From assembly GCF_902459735.1 (NCBI RefSeq), contig NZ_CABPRV010000002.1, forward strand, positions 731,610 to 795,609: DNA of 64,000 nucleotides. Direction: 5' to 3'. Shown here piece after piece: positions 9,963 through 21,011 of the stretch. This stretch comes from Pandoraea capi. Lineage in GTDB: Bacteria; Pseudomonadota; Gammaproteobacteria; Burkholderiales; Burkholderiaceae. Every line of letters begins with the position of its first letter. Position 1 is the stretch's first letter. The position numbers were made by a program, and so were the translations under genes. The notes under the pieces were generated by a model that did not search any database, was not told the origin of the DNA, and saw only the letters and a list, made by a program, of their open reading frames with translations.

Positions 9963-10102
9963 AACGGCTCTGAAAACTCGAAGGCGCCGCGCATCGCCTC
10001 ATGGGGATACGCAGCGCCGCAATGAAAAAAGTTACCGCGCGAAGCTCAGGACGAATGTCGCAGATATCGCGCGAATTTCCGGTGCATTGTCGGGGCGCTC
10101 GC

Positions 10103-10306
10103 TCAGGCGGGCAGGTCCGGCGTTTGCTGCACTTGCAGCAGGGTGATCGTGTCCTTGATCTTCAGACGGCGCTTCTTGAGCCGGGTGACCTGAAGCTCGT
10201 CATACGCCGGTTCCGTCAGCAACTTATCGATCAGATAGTCCAGATCGCGGTGTTCGATCTGCAATTCGATGATGCGACGTCCAACGGAGTGAAGATCGTG
10301 CTGCAT
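10103..10306 (-). CDS. YdcH-like DUF465 protein
   Basis: A 67-residue, highly charged, almost all-helical protein of the DUF465/YdcH family. Residues 8-45 (GRRIIELQIEHRDLDYLID) form the typical first helix. A KKRRLKIKDTI segment is the conserved basic second helix. Family members are cytoplasmic and of unknown function; single-copy YdcH genes are common across proteobacteria. It is followed on the same strand by dinG but separated by about 140 bases. Confidence 0.85.
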   Translation of the reverse strand: MQHDLHSVGRRIIELQIEHRDLDYLIDKLLTEPAYDELQVTRLKKRRLKIKDTITLLQVQQTPDLPA

Positions 10307-10398
10307 CGTGACAACTCTCCTGCGACTCTCAAGTGATTCCGGTTCGGCGCCAACCCGCGTTGTGCGTCGCGTTCCGCCCGCCTCCAGCCTGCGCGGGC

Positions 10399-11340
10399 TT
10401 ACTGCCCTTCCAAGGCCTTCTGCGCCGGCGAACTCCCCGACTGCGACTCGTTACGCCGCGCGTCCGACTTCTGCTGACGCTCGATGGCTTCCTGCTGCTT
10501 CTGGTTGTACTTGCGCACGTTCTCTTCGCGCTCGGCAGCCTTTTGCGCCGCAGACGCTTTCGCCTCGTCGAGCTTCTGCTGCTGCCCCGCCTGCTTGGCG
10601 TTGTACGACTCGGTATTCGCCGCACGTTGCGGTGCCTGTCCCGTACGTTCAGTGACGCGCTGCTGATATTCGGCCTGCTTGGCCTCGTAATCCGAGACGT
10701 TCTGAGCCCGCTCGGCGGCACGCTGCGGTGCTTCCGCAGCCGTTTGCGCGCGCTTGGCTGCGAGGCGTTCGTCACGCTCCTGCGCGCGCACCTTGCGCTC
10801 CTGATCTTCGAGCACCAGCCGCTGGCTACGAATCGCCTTGAGCGCTTCGCGCTGCTCGTCGCGCGCGTTATCGATGCAGTAATTCACGAAGAACTTCGAG
10901 GCACACTCGTACTTCGCCTCTTCGAAACGGTAGTCGACCCACGCGCGCTGACGATCGAGCACCGCCCGGCGGCCGCCAAAATCGTCATCGGCAGGATGCA
11001 TGTCGAGCTGGTCGTCATAGGCGACGGGCTTGTCGTCCTCGGCTGCGGCAGCCGCAGCGCTGGCCTTGCTGGCAGACGACGGCGTGCGGTCGGCGGTGGC
11101 ATCGAACGGCACCTGGGGCACACGCAGTTGTTCGGTCGTGCGTCCGGCCGCCTCGACGGCCGACAGCCCCTGAGCGAACGACGTCCCCGGCACAACGGCA
11201 GCCGTCACGAAACCGAACACGACACCCGCGGCGACGCGCGTGAGGGCCGGACGGTTCGGAAGCTGTCGCAGATTCAGTCGCGAAAACAATTTTTCGAAGG
11301 AAATCATGAGGTTGAGCAGAGTGATGCCAAATTTTAGCAT
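10399..11340 (-). CDS. Exported Ala/Gln/Arg-rich coiled-coil protein of unknown function
   Basis: The N-terminus carries a hydrophobic signal (AAGVVFGFVTAAVVPGTSFA) with a likely cleavage after SFA, so the protein should be periplasmic. Residues about 120-170 form a more ordered segment with two cysteines (ECASKFFVNYCIDNARDEQ). From about residue 180 onward it is a long charged helix rich in Glu, Gln, Arg and Ala, with repeated NxxxYxxKQAxxQQ patterns (NVSDYEAKQAEYQQ, NTESYNAKQAGQQQ, NVRKYNQKQQ). An internal Met at 11307 is a possible alternative start; GGCAGG before 11340 favours the longer form. I do not recognise a named family. Confidence 0.75.
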   Translation of the reverse strand: MLKFGITLLNLMISFEKLFSRLNLRQLPNRPALTRVAAGVVFGFVTAAVVPGTSFAQGLSAVEAAGRTTEQLRVPQVPFDATADRTPSSASKASAAAAAAEDDKPVAYDDQLDMHPADDDFGGRRAVLDRQRAWVDYRFEEAKYECASKFFVNYCIDNARDEQREALKAIRSQRLVLEDQERKVRAQERDERLAAKRAQTAAEAPQRAAERAQNVSDYEAKQAEYQQRVTERTGQAPQRAANTESYNAKQAGQQQKLDEAKASAAQKAAEREENVRKYNQKQQEAIERQQKSDARRNESQSGSSPAQKALEGQ

Positions 11341-11412
11341 TGCCTGCCCGGACGCGCCCGCGGTTTATGGCAAAATGCCCCGCTCCTGGCACTTGGGTAA
11401 CTCGCAACACTC

Positions 11413-13770
11413 ATGACGCAAAACGTAGCCCTTCAGATCGTTCAACGCATCGCCGACGAACTCAGCGTGCAGCCGCGTCAGGTCGCCGCCGCCGTGCAAC
11501 TGCTGGACGAAGGCGCCACCGTGCCCTTCATCGCGCGCTACCGCAAGGAAGTGACCGATAACCTCGATGACACGCAACTGCGTACGCTCGAAGAGCGTCT
11601 GCTGTATCTGCGCGAACTGGAAGATCGCCGTGCGGCGATTCTTGCGAGCATCGAGGAACAAGGCAAGCTGACGGACGAACTGCGCACCGCCATCGTCGCG
11701 GCAGACACGAAGCAGACGCTCGAAGACCTTTACCTCCCGTACAAGCCGAAGCGCCGCACCCGCGCGCAGATCGCCCGCGAAGCCGGTCTCGAACCGCTCG
11801 CGCAGGCGCTGCTCGCCGATCCGACGCTCGACCCGCAGGTTGAAGCCGCCAAGTTCGTCGACGCCGAGAAAGGCGTTGCCGACGTCAAGGCGGCCCTCGA
11901 CGGCGCCCGCGACATCCTTTCCGAACAATTCGGCGAGACGGCCGAGCTGCTCGGCAAGCTGCGCGACTACCTCTGGACCCAGGGCGTCGTGTCGTCGAAG
12001 GTCGTGGAAGGCAAGGAAAGCGAGGAAGGCGAGAAATTCCGCGATTATTACGACTACGCCGAGCCGATCGCGGCCGTGCCGTCGCACCGCGCGCTCGCCC
12101 TCTTCCGTGGCCGCAACCTCGGCATTCTGATGGTCAAGCTGGGCCTTGGCGAAGAACTCGACGCCCAGATCCCGCATCCGTGCGAAGGCGTGATCGCCGG
12201 TCACTTCGGCATTCGCCAGCAGAACCGCGCGGCTGACAAGTGGCTGGCGGACGTCTGCCGCTGGTGCTGGCGCGTGAAGGTGCAGCCGCACCTCGAATCG
12301 GAACTGCTCACGCAGATTCGCGAGAGCGCCGAGAGCGAAGCCATTCGCGTGTTCGCCCGCAACCTCAAGGCATTGCTGCTCGCCGCACCGGCCGGCCCGA
12401 AGGGCGTGATCGGTCTGGACCCGGGCCTGCGCACCGGCGTGAAGGTCGCAGTGGTCGACGCGACGGGCAAGCTGCTCGGCACCGACACCATTTACCCGCA
12501 TGAGCCGCGTCGCGACTGGGACGGCTCGCTCTCCCGACTGTCGAAGATCGCGGCCGCGACGGGCGCTCAACTGGTGAGTATCGGTAACGGCACGGCGTCG
12601 CGTGAGACGGACAAGCTGGCGCTGGAACTCATCAAGCGCCATCCGGAACTGAAGCTCCAGAAGATCGTGGTCTCGGAAGCCGGCGCCTCGGTGTACTCGG
12701 CGTCGGAGTTCGCAGCGAAGGAATTCCCTGAACTCGACGTCTCGCTGCGTGGCGCCGTCTCGATTGCGCGACGTCTGCAAGATCCGCTGGCCGAACTCGT
12801 CAAGATCGAGCCGAAGGCCATCGGCGTGGGGCAGTATCAGCACGACGTGAACCAGCGTGAACTGGCGCGCATGCTCGACGCCGTCGTCGAGGATTGCGTG
12901 AACGCGGTCGGCGTGGACGTCAATACCGCCTCGGCGCCGCTGCTCGCGCGCGTGTCGGGCCTGAACAGCACGCTGGCGAAGAACATCGTGGACTTCCGCG
13001 ACAGCAACGGTCCGTTCGCCAATCGCGAGGCGCTCAGGAAGGTGCCGCGTCTGGGCGACAAGACGTTCGAGCAGGCGGCCGGCTTCCTGCGTGTGAACGG
13101 CGGCGACAATCCGCTGGATCGCTCGTCGGTGCACCCGGAAGCCTACCCCGTCGTCGAGCGCATTCTCGCCAAAATCAAGAAGTCGATTGGCGATGTGATG
13201 GGCAACGGTTCGGTCGTGCGCAGCGTGTCGCCCACGGAGTTCGTCGACGAGCGCTTTGGCCTGCCGACGGTGAAGGACATCCTGACCGAACTCGAGAAGC
13301 CGGGCCGAGATCCGCGTCCCGAGTTCAAGACGGCAACGTTCCAGGAAGGTGTCGAGAAGCTGACCGACCTGAAGCCGGGCATGCAGCTCGAAGGCGTGGT
13401 GACGAACGTTGCCGCTTTCGGTGCGTTCATCGATATCGGCGTGCATCAGGACGGTCTCGTCCACGTCTCGGCCATGTCGACGAAGTTCATCAAGGACCCG
13501 CACGAAGTCGTGAAGGCTGGCGATATCGTGAAGGTCAAGGTGCTCGAAGTCGATCCGCGCCGCCAGCGTATCTCGCTCACCATGCGTCTGAACGACGACC
13601 TGCCGGTGGCGGGCAGCAGCGACCGCCCGGGTAGTCACGGCGGCGGTGCGCCGCGAGGCGGGCACGGCGGTCAGGGCAGCGGTGGCCGAGGCGGCAACGG
13701 CGGCGGACGCTCGCGCGAACCGGAAACGGTCAACGCCATGGCAGCGGCCTTCGCCAAGCTCAAGCGCTGA
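11413..13770 (+). CDS. tex: Tex-family RNA-binding transcription accessory protein
   Basis: Conserved nucleic-acid-binding protein linked to transcription and toxin expression. Domains in order: Tex N-terminal helical region; YqgF/RNase H-like domain from about residue 333 ([16 protein letters not shown]); helix-hairpin-helix pair about 505-560 ([20 protein letters not shown]); and an S1 RNA-binding domain about 650-725 ([20 protein letters not shown]). The length of 785 is usual. The final ~45 residues are an unusual Gly/Arg/His-rich tail ([17 protein letters not shown]), probably disordered and RNA-binding. It is convergent with kup. Confidence 0.96.
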   Translation: MTQNVALQIVQRIADELSVQPRQVAAAVQLLDEGATVPFIARYRKEVTDNLDDTQLRTLEERLLYLRELEDRRAAILASIEEQGKLTDELRTAIVAADTKQTLEDLYLPYKPKRRTRAQIAREAGLEPLAQALLADPTLDPQVEAAKFVDAEKGVADVKAALDGARDILSEQFGETAELLGKLRDYLWTQGVVSSKVVEGKESEEGEKFRDYYDYAEPIAAVPSHRALALFRGRNLGILMVKLGLGEELDAQIPHPCEGVIAGHFGIRQQNRAADKWLADVCRWCWRVKVQPHLESELLTQIRESAESEAIRVFARNLKALLLAAPAGPKGVIGLDPGLRTGVKVAVVDATGKLLGTDTIYPHEPRRDWDGSLSRLSKIAAATGAQLVSIGNGTASRETDKLALELIKRHPELKLQKIVVSEAGASVYSASEFAAKEFPELDVSLRGAVSIARRLQDPLAELVKIEPKAIGVGQYQHDVNQRELARMLDAVVEDCVNAVGVDVNTASAPLLARVSGLNSTLAKNIVDFRDSNGPFANREALRKVPRLGDKTFEQAAGFLRVNGGDNPLDRSSVHPEAYPVVERILAKIKKSIGDVMGNGSVVRSVSPTEFVDERFGLPTVKDILTELEKPGRDPRPEFKTATFQEGVEKLTDLKPGMQLEGVVTNVAAFGAFIDIGVHQDGLVHVSAMSTKFIKDPHEVVKAGDIVKVKVLEVDPRRQRISLTMRLNDDLPVAGSSDRPGSHGGGAPRGGHGGQGSGGRGGNGGGRSREPETVNAMAAAFAKLKR

Positions 13771-13847
13771 GCCCAAGGCACACGGCGGCGGTGACATGCG
13801 GGGGGCATCCTTCGCGACGCACCGCCACCGTTGAGCGCATCCCAATT

Positions 13848-13877
13848 AAAAAGCCCGCTCGTTTGAGCGGGCTTTTT
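13848..13877. terminator. Bidirectional terminator between tex and kup
   Basis: Perfect 13-bp stem AAAAAGCCCGCTC / GAGCGGGCTTTTT with a GTTT loop; T-run on both strands. Confidence 0.92.
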
Positions 13878-13911
13878 ACGTCTTGCTTTCGCCGCGTCGC
13901 AATACGCTGCG

Positions 13912-15804
13912 TCAGATCTCGATCTTCGTCCCCAGCTCAACCACGCGGTTCGCGGGAATGCTGAAGAAGTCGGTCGGTTTGGCAGCGTTCTGGTGCATCC
14001 ACGCGAACAGGCGTTCACGCCAGATGGACATGCCCGGCAGCTTGGTCGGCACGACCGTCTCGCGCGCGAGGAAGAACGACGTATCCATCAACTCGAAGTG
14101 CATATCCGTCTTCTCTTCGAGCAGATGCAGCACTTCCTTCACGTCCGGCGTCTCGTTGAAACCGAACGTCGCGACCACGCTGTACAGCCCGCCCGTGTGG
14201 TCCTTGACCTCGATGCGGCTGGCATCTTCGGCATAAGGCACATCCAGCGTGCGGAACGTCAGGAAGATCGTGCGCTCATGCAGGATACGGTTGTGCTTGA
14301 GGTTGTGCAGCAGGCTCACCGGCACCAGCGTATTGCCGCCCGTCAGGTAGATGGCCGTGCCCGCCACGCGATGCGGCGGGTGCGCCAGCAGACCTTGCAG
14401 GAACGGCCCGAGCGGAATGCCGTCGGCGGCGGTGCGCTCGCGCAGCAACTGCCGGCCCTTGTGCCACGTCATCAGCATGAAGAACAGGAACGCGCCCAAG
14501 GCGAGCGGCAACCAGCCGCCCTCTTCCACCTTGATCAGGTTCGCGCCGAAGAACGCGAAGTCGACCACGAGGAAGCCCGTGATGATGAGCGCGACGAGGA
14601 ACTTGTTCCAGTTCCAGACCTTGACCATGACCACGCACGCGAGAATGGTCGTGATGACCATCGTCGTCGTCACGGCAATGCCGTAAGCGGCCGCCAGATT
14701 GCTCGACGACTTGAACGCCAGCACGATCCAGATGATGACCAGCAGCAGCGACCAGTTGATGACCGGCATATAGATCTGACCGATCTCGCGATCCGACGTA
14801 TGCAGAATCTTCATGCGTGGCACATAGCCGAGCTGAATCGCCTGACTGGTCAGCGAGAACGCCCCGGAAATCACGGCTTGCGACGCGATCACGGTGGCCG
14901 CCGTCGCCACGATCACCAGCGGCAACAGCGCCCAGTCCGGCGCGAGCAGGAAGAACGGATTTTCGATGGCCTTCGGGTTCGACAGCAGCAATGCCCCCTG
15001 ACCGAAGTAGTTCAGCGCCAGCGCCGGAAACACCAGCACCGACCAGGCGAAGCGAATCGGACGGATACCGAAGTGCCCCATGTCCGCGTACAGCGCTTCT
15101 GCGCCGGTCAGCACGAGGAACACCGAGCCGAGCACGATGTAGGCCTGCAACGCGTGAGTGCGGATGAAATGGATGCCGTAGTACGGGTTGATGGCCTTCA
15201 CGATCTCCGGCGCGAGCACCATGTTGTACACGCCCAGCACGCCGAGAATCACGAACCAGAGCACCATGACCGGGCCGAACAGACGCCCGACCTTGGCGGT
15301 CCCCGACTTCTGCATCGAGAAGAGCACGATCAGAATGACGATCGTGATCGGCAGCACGAAACGTGACAGCGAAGGCGCGGCGATCTCCAGCCCCTCGACC
15401 GCCGACATCACGGAGATGGCCGGGGTAATCACGGCGTCGCCATAGAACATGCAGGCGCCGAACATCCCCAGCATCATCAGGACGGATGCCCATCGACTGC
15501 CCGCCCTCACGCTGCGCAAGCTGAGCGCCATGAGCGCGAGCACCCCGCCTTCACCGCGGTTGTCCGCTCGCATCACGAACAAGACGTACTTCAGGGAAAC
15601 CACGATCACCAGCGCCCAGAACAGCAGCGAGATGATGCCGAACACCGCCTGTTGATCAAACGGAATGCCGTGCTGCGGATCGAAACATTCCTTGAGCGCA
15701 TAGAGCGGGCTGGTGCCGATATCGCCGAAGACCACGCCGATAGCCGCCACCATGAGCGCGGGCATGGCCTGGGGGCGCTGCCCGTGTCGAATGTTTTGCG
15801 TCAT
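13912..15804 (-). CDS. kup: Low-affinity potassium uptake protein Kup
   Basis: Inner-membrane K+/H+ symporter of the KUP/HAK/KT family. The 630 residues begin with the family motif [17 protein letters not shown] in the first membrane helix. About twelve hydrophobic helices follow up to residue ~450. A cytoplasmic C-terminal domain closes the protein ([20 protein letters not shown], then [17 protein letters not shown]). The length is normal. It stands alone, convergent with tex. The upstream gap does not show a recognisable KdpE or riboswitch element. Confidence 0.96.
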   Translation of the reverse strand: MTQNIRHGQRPQAMPALMVAAIGVVFGDIGTSPLYALKECFDPQHGIPFDQQAVFGIISLLFWALVIVVSLKYVLFVMRADNRGEGGVLALMALSLRSVRAGSRWASVLMMLGMFGACMFYGDAVITPAISVMSAVEGLEIAAPSLSRFVLPITIVILIVLFSMQKSGTAKVGRLFGPVMVLWFVILGVLGVYNMVLAPEIVKAINPYYGIHFIRTHALQAYIVLGSVFLVLTGAEALYADMGHFGIRPIRFAWSVLVFPALALNYFGQGALLLSNPKAIENPFFLLAPDWALLPLVIVATAATVIASQAVISGAFSLTSQAIQLGYVPRMKILHTSDREIGQIYMPVINWSLLLVIIWIVLAFKSSSNLAAAYGIAVTTTMVITTILACVVMVKVWNWNKFLVALIITGFLVVDFAFFGANLIKVEEGGWLPLALGAFLFFMLMTWHKGRQLLRERTAADGIPLGPFLQGLLAHPPHRVAGTAIYLTGGNTLVPVSLLHNLKHNRILHERTIFLTFRTLDVPYAEDASRIEVKDHTGGLYSVVATFGFNETPDVKEVLHLLEEKTDMHFELMDTSFFLARETVVPTKLPGMSIWRERLFAWMHQNAAKPTDFFSIPANRVVELGTKIEI

Positions 15805-16167
15805 AAGGTTTGGGTAATCGCTTTATTGCGCTGCACAAAATGGGCGCTATTCTAACTGGGCGCCGGTTCCCTCGCCAGCCCGGGCAGTTCCTGATCGCCG
15901 GGCTTGTTACATGACATGCCCCGCTAGGATATGACGAGCCGGACGCCGTGACCAGTCCCGCGCCACAAGGGTTTTGCCCATCCCTTGCCGCCGTTGGGCC
16001 ACGCACGCGGCGCCGCTATTCGAGTTGCAAATGCGCGACATATGCCGGACATGCGCGATTCGTGAGTCGACAGTCCCCGCAATTGGGTGTACCGATATGC
16101 ACGCCATCCCATGAAAAAAGCCGCCCGAAGGCGGCTTTCTCACATGCTGGGACGTCTGAGACGCGGC
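15805..16167. other. Intergenic region between kup and the DUF2968 gene
   Basis: Contains the kup promoter region, which I cannot place exactly, and near its right end the terminator of the DUF2968 gene. I see no supportable gene; the short reading frames on both strands lack homology-like features. Confidence 0.5.
16114..16140 (-). terminator. Rho-independent terminator of the DUF2968 gene
   Basis: Stem AAAGCCGCC / GGCGGCTTT with a CGAA loop; on the minus strand it is followed by a run of six T. Confidence 0.85.
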
Positions 16168-16893
16168 TTAACGGCGACGCGTCGTCTTCTTCGACGAACC
16201 CTTGACCGAACGCACGAGATCCGAATCCACACTGTTCTGCTGGGCTTCCAGCGAGCGGATCTGGCCCTGCACGTCGCTCAGGCGGATGCGTGCAGCACTA
16301 CGCTCGGTCTCGAGGGCAGCGGCCTGCTCACGCACGGCTTGCTGGTTCTGCGCCAGCGCCTGTTCCTGCTGACGCTGGATAGTGAGGTCGTTCTGCACGG
16401 CATTGAGGCGCGTTTCGCTCTCGGCCAACTGACGCTCGATCATGGCCTTCTGGGCTTCGAGCTTGATGCGGTTGATCTCGACGTCGGCGAGCACCTGCGT
16501 CTGATGGACGAAGTCGGCATACAGCGCTTCGGCCTTCTTCTCGTTGCTCACCTTGACCACGCGCCAGAACTGGCCTTCGTGGAACAGCGCCACGTAGTAG
16601 CCCAGCGTCTGCGGATAGAACAGCAGGCTTGCGCCGTAACGACCGTTGTAGGTCGTGCGCAATTCGGTGACTTCCTTGTTCTGAATGCGATCGCGCAGTT
16701 CCTGGATCGTGCCCGATGCGGCCACCGGCGCGTTGGCCGATTGTGCAGGCACTGCCGGAGCTGCAAGTTGCGCGGGCGTCGCACCAGTCACATCACGGAC
16801 CGGGTCGGCAGCCATTGCTGACGTCCCCCAGGCGGCCAGGCATGCCACCCCCACGCCCAACCACAACCGCCCCCGGCAATCACTGATTTTCAT
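16168..16893 (-). CDS. DUF2968 exported protein
   Basis: 241 residues. A signal peptide (GVACLAAWGTSAMA, cleavage before ADPV) is followed by a Pro/Ala-rich linker. A conserved globular part spans about residues 60-115 (LRTTYNGRYGASLLFYPQTL, ALFHEGQFWRVVKV). A long helix to about residue 230 is rich in Gln, Glu, Arg and Ala. This is the layout of DUF2968, a family found mainly in Burkholderiales and of unknown function. The C-terminal KGSSKKTTRRR is strongly basic. Monocistronic, with its own terminator. Confidence 0.88.
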   Translation of the reverse strand: MKISDCRGRLWLGVGVACLAAWGTSAMAADPVRDVTGATPAQLAAPAVPAQSANAPVAASGTIQELRDRIQNKEVTELRTTYNGRYGASLLFYPQTLGYYVALFHEGQFWRVVKVSNEKKAEALYADFVHQTQVLADVEINRIKLEAQKAMIERQLAESETRLNAVQNDLTIQRQQEQALAQNQQAVREQAAALETERSAARIRLSDVQGQIRSLEAQQNSVDSDLVRSVKGSSKKTTRRR

Positions 16894-17236
16894 CTGATCT
16901 GTTTTCCTGTTATCGACCGGATCGTTTCACGATCCTTATTCGTCGCATTCATTCGCCACCCCGGACTCCGTCCCGAGGATCTGATACCTGCGTATTTGTG
17001 GAATGATAACCGCATGCCCGCAATAGCCGACAATTCTATCCATTGAGGCCCGGTCTTCCAAGCAGGGAATGCGTTATTCTGCCGCCGCAATTTCATCTGT
17101 TGATACGGCGCAACTGAGGGTCGTCGGGACTTCCGGAAGACGGAAGCTGCTTGTCAGAAAAATCCCGTCATAAAACGCCACGCCAAGACTTCATCAACGC
17201 AGAGCGCGTTGTCCTCGGCGTTGGACGGCGCCAGGC
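16894..17236. other. Intergenic region upstream of DUF2968
   Basis: Contains a small GATCG-TTTCA-CGATC hairpin near 16918. No gene or convincing promoter is visible; small open frames are not coding-like. Confidence 0.45.
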
Positions 17237-18643
17237 TCAGCCCTCAAACTCGCTCGCCAACTCCGAGTCGTTGCCGAGAATCTGGTATTTGCGCATCTTT
17301 TCCCACAGCACCTTGCGGCTGATGCCCAGCGCGTTGGCGGTGTCCTGACGTCGCCAGCCATTGGCGTCGAGCGCCGCCACAATACGGGCCCGCTCGGTGG
17401 CGTCCCAGCGCGCACGTTCGCGCTCGCCCACCGCTGCGCCGCCGCGCGACGCGTCGTCCGCGCGTGCCACCGTGCCCATCGACAGCGCGTCGAAGATCGG
17501 TCGAATGCGCCGCTCGTCCCAGCCGCCCAGTTGCCGGTAGATGATGCCGACGCGCTCGGCGATATTGCGCATCTCGCGCACGTTGCCCGGAAACAGACCG
17601 CCCTCGACCAGTTCGCGCAGCCATGCCGGCACCTGCGCCCCGATCTCGCTATCGCCCACGACCTTGCCGAGATAGGCGGTGAAGACGGCCAGCTTGTCGA
17701 CCGGCCCGCGCTCCTCCAGGCTCGGGATGTGCAACTCGATCACGGCAAGACGGTAGAACAGGTCGGCGCGGAACAACTCGTCGCGCACCATCGACTTCAG
17801 ATGCTTGTTGGTCGCCGCGACCAGCCGGAAGTCGAGCTTCACGGGCTGCGCCGAGCCAAGGCGCGTCACGGCGCTATCCTCCAGCACCCGTAGCAACTTG
17901 ACCTGCTGATACAGCGGCAGGTCGCCGATTTCGTCGAGAAAGAGCGTGCCGTCGTTGGCCTGCTCGAAATACCCCTTGTGCGAGTACAGCGCGCCGGTGA
18001 ACGCGCCTTTGGCGTGACCGAAGAAGTGCGATTCGAAGAGACCGTCGGGAATCGCACCGCAGTTCACGGCAACGAACGGCCCCCGTCCGTAATGACTCTG
18101 CTTGTCGTGGAGCAGGCGGGCGATACGCTCCTTGCCCACGCCGGTCTCGCCGTGGATCAGCACGTTCGAATCGCAATCGGCGAAAGCATCGACTTCGGCG
18201 AGCAGGCCGAGCATGGCGCTCGACTGCGCGACGAGCGGGTCAGTGGGCACCGGCGCCTGATCGGCCTCTGCGATAGCCCCGGACAGCTTGAAGATCAGTG
18301 TGCGCAGCTCCGCACCGGAGAAGTCGAGGGTGAGGATGTTGCTGTACTCGGGCGGGAACACCCGTCCGTCGTTCTCGCGCGGCGTCGTCGCGACCCAGAT
18401 CACCGGCATGCCGTGGCCGAGCTGCCATTCGTTCGCATTGGTCGACGCGCCCTCGATCACCGACACGCTCACCACCGCGATGGACGGACGCGCGCGCGTG
18501 CGCTCGCGCGACAGATCGACGCCGTCCGCCCGAATGACTTCCATGTCGAAGCTCGCGAGACAGTGGGACACCCGGTCTGCGATATCCGACTTGCCCTCCC
18601 ACACATACACATCGAGATCTTCACGTACTGGCTTGCTTTTCAT
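17237..18643 (-). CDS. Sigma-54-dependent transcriptional activator with degenerate receiver domain
   Basis: 468 residues from the ATG at 18643 (the frame is open to 18727, but that extension is not protein-like). An N-terminal receiver-like fold (residues ~8-120) is followed by a full AAA+ domain: Walker A GETGVGKE (165-172), the sigma-54 contact loop GAFTGA (213-218), and Walker [10 protein letters not shown] (~233-241). A Fis-type helix-turn-helix closes the protein ([20 protein letters not shown]). At the end of strand three, where a phosphorylated Asp is expected, the sequence reads [11 protein letters not shown], so control by phosphorylation is doubtful. It lies at the 3' end of the Tad locus on the same strand, 226 bases after tadG, and is probably the regulator of that locus and perhaps of the sigma-54 promoter at 33021. 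Confidence 0.88.
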   Translation of the reverse strand: MKSKPVREDLDVYVWEGKSDIADRVSHCLASFDMEVIRADGVDLSRERTRARPSIAVVSVSVIEGASTNANEWQLGHGMPVIWVATTPRENDGRVFPPEYSNILTLDFSGAELRTLIFKLSGAIAEADQAPVPTDPLVAQSSAMLGLLAEVDAFADCDSNVLIHGETGVGKERIARLLHDKQSHYGRGPFVAVNCGAIPDGLFESHFFGHAKGAFTGALYSHKGYFEQANDGTLFLDEIGDLPLYQQVKLLRVLEDSAVTRLGSAQPVKLDFRLVAATNKHLKSMVRDELFRADLFYRLAVIELHIPSLEERGPVDKLAVFTAYLGKVVGDSEIGAQVPAWLRELVEGGLFPGNVREMRNIAERVGIIYRQLGGWDERRIRPIFDALSMGTVARADDASRGGAAVGERERARWDATERARIVAALDANGWRRQDTANALGISRKVLWEKMRKYQILGNDSELASEFEG

Positions 18644-18869
18644 GCTTGTCCGCTCGTTGGCGAACGCCCCCCGGCGTTCGTCATGGTGAAGTTCAGTGCG
18701 CCGGCCCGGCTCCATTTCGGGCATCACTGATCGTTTTGTTCGTGATTCTCTGCGTCATCTTTGCCTTGCACCGCGCCATCTACTGCGCCTTGAACCCTAC
18801 CACGCACACAACGCCCGACATCCAGTCGAGCACCGTTGCTCCAGCGATCTCACCCGCGTTCGATCGCCG

Positions 18870-21005
18870 CTAATACACTAGCTGCACCAGACCGTTCTGG
18901 CAGTTGATGCTGTCCACCGTGACCGTCGTCATGCCCAGCGTGATGCCCAGCGACGACAGCAGCGTATTGAGCACGTTGCTCAGCGGCGTGAGCAGCGGAT
19001 TGAGCAAGGTGTAGAGCACGCTGCCGAGCACCGGTGAGATATCCGACGTGCCGATCGATCCCGATACGGCATTGATACGGCACTGATTGGCGTTACCCGA
19101 CAGATTGCAGAGCAGGTCCGTGACACCGCCCAGTAACCCGGAGACGATGCCGCCCAGCGTGTTGACCAATCCCGTCACCAGCCCGCCCACGCCGCCCAAC
19201 ACCTGCGGCAGATTGAGCGTCAGCACACCGCCGAGCGTCGTGCCGAGCGCATTGGTCGTCTGCTTCAATCCGGCGGCGGCCGTGCTCAGGAAGCTGTTCA
19301 CTGTCGAGATCGACGACCCCGCGAGTGCCGACGGCACATTGTTCACCAGCCCCGTGCCGATGGTCCCGGACGTCGATGTCCCGCCAGCACTCACGTCGAG
19401 CGAGAGCCCGGTCAGCAACGCCTTGACGATCTGACTCAGATCCACGCTCGACCCGATAGGCCCGACCTTTTGCGGGAACGGCCCGGTAAACGTGATCGGC
19501 GCGGGCGAATTCGTCACAAGCGACAAGTTCACGTTAGCCCCCACGTTGATCAGGCCGAGCAACGTCGCAATGTTCGTGCGTTGCGTCATGAGCGTTGTGC
19601 AACTGCGCGGATCGGTCTGCACATTCACCCCGGATGCCGCAGCGCCCACGCACACGTTCACCAGTCCCGAGTTGACCTGCAAGGTGGTCGAGGGCGTCGC
19701 GCCACACTGCAATGCCGTGACCGTCGCCGTCGACTGCGCCACTTCAAGCACCAGCGGAAGATTCAGTTGCGTGCCCACGGCGCTCAAAATCCCGGCAAGC
19801 GGACCGGCGGACGACGCCGCCGAGTTGACCGTCAGGAACAGCCGCACCTGCGCGTTCGTTGCCGTGGCGCCCACGCCTCCGACGCCGATTTGCGGTGGCG
19901 AAATCACCCGCGCCACGACCGACACGGTCCCGCCGAGAATCGAGAGCGACGGCACGGCCACGGCGTTGTTGCCGTTCGCGCCGATGATAGCGGCCGTAAT
20001 CAGATCGGAGATGCCGACGTTCGCACTCAGCGCGTTCGCGGCGCTCACCCCGGCAGCGTCGATGTTCGCGATGATGCCAGGCGACGTCGCGGTCCCCAGC
20101 AGGTTGATCGGCAAATTCAGGACCGGACTGTTCGCGAACACGTTGATGAGGTTGTTCATCGCCGTGACCGAGGCAGACAACGCCCCGTTCTGCGTGGCGA
20201 GCGCCGTATTCGTCGCACTCAGCAGCGTGCCCACGGTGAGGTTCTTCACAGCCGCCACGCCCGAGAGCGACGCCACGCTCACATCCCCCGTCACCGGCAC
20301 ACCGAGCGCCTGCAACAGCCCTTTCGGGGTAATGTTCACACCCACGAGTTGCTGCGCGGCGCCGACATACAGCGACGGCGTGATCCCGACCGCGTTGAGC
20401 AGCGGCGCGAGCACCGAGTTGTTGGCATTGAGCGCCAGGAGGCCCGAATCCACGGTAAACGTCACGACCGCCGGGGCTTTTCGCGCGATGGCATTGGCGG
20501 CAATCGTGCGCGTGCCCGCCAGTTGGAAGAACGACGGCACGCCCAGCGTCAGCGTGACGGACACCGCGTTGCCGTTGGCCGCATTCGCCGACGTCGCCGC
20601 CACGAACGTGCCGGGCGTGCTGGACGACGCCGCAGGCGAGGTCCAGATGCCACAGGACGTCGCGATGGTCAGCCCGGTCACGTTGCTACCGAGGTTCGAG
20701 GTGACGTTCGCTCGCGCGACCGTGTCGTACGACGTGGCGTTGGCGCACCCTGGCAGCGTCTGCGCCCCCGCGAGCGCCGCCATGTCCGCCGCAAGTTGCA
20801 GGTCGCGTCGCTTCATGAACGCGTAGCCGGCATCGATCGCAAACGCCAGAATCAGCACCACGATCAGGAAGATGAAGGCGAGGATCGGCACCGAGCCGCG
20901 CTGACGCGCCGGCAGCCACCCTGAGCGCCGCTCACATCCGGTCGACGGCGCTACCGTCGTGGTCGTCGAGGGCTTCGTGGGGCGCACACGCGCACGCGCT
21001 TTCAT
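18870..21005 (-). CDS. tadG: TadG-like Flp pilus assembly protein
   Basis: A 711-residue protein with one N-terminal membrane segment (LAFIFLIVVLILAFAIDAGYA) immediately after a basic stretch. The QRGSVPILAF start of this helix resembles the TadE/TadG prepilin-like N-terminus, but it lacks Glu at +5. The DLQLAADMAALAGAQ that follows is the hallmark of TadG-like/DUF2134 proteins. The rest is a long periplasmic, Ala/Val/Thr/Asn-rich region of low complexity with few cysteines. Start: a GTG at 21008 precedes this ATG, just after the DUF3613 stop. Inferred role: envelope-anchored minor component of the Tad machine. Confidence 0.82.
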   Translation of the reverse strand: MKARARVRPTKPSTTTTVAPSTGCERRSGWLPARQRGSVPILAFIFLIVVLILAFAIDAGYAFMKRRDLQLAADMAALAGAQTLPGCANATSYDTVARANVTSNLGSNVTGLTIATSCGIWTSPAASSSTPGTFVAATSANAANGNAVSVTLTLGVPSFFQLAGTRTIAANAIARKAPAVVTFTVDSGLLALNANNSVLAPLLNAVGITPSLYVGAAQQLVGVNITPKGLLQALGVPVTGDVSVASLSGVAAVKNLTVGTLLSATNTALATQNGALSASVTAMNNLINVFANSPVLNLPINLLGTATSPGIIANIDAAGVSAANALSANVGISDLITAAIIGANGNNAVAVPSLSILGGTVSVVARVISPPQIGVGGVGATATNAQVRLFLTVNSAASSAGPLAGILSAVGTQLNLPLVLEVAQSTATVTALQCGATPSTTLQVNSGLVNVCVGAAASGVNVQTDPRSCTTLMTQRTNIATLLGLINVGANVNLSLVTNSPAPITFTGPFPQKVGPIGSSVDLSQIVKALLTGLSLDVSAGGTSTSGTIGTGLVNNVPSALAGSSISTVNSFLSTAAAGLKQTTNALGTTLGGVLTLNLPQVLGGVGGLVTGLVNTLGGIVSGLLGGVTDLLCNLSGNANQCRINAVSGSIGTSDISPVLGSVLYTLLNPLLTPLSNVLNTLLSSLGITLGMTTVTVDSINCQNGLVQLVY

Positions 21006-21011
21006 CACGCA

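Noticed and set aside
11365-13845. 826-codon minus-strand frame
   Set aside because: Antisense of tex, His/Arg-rich composition typical of a high-GC shadow; tex has full domain support.
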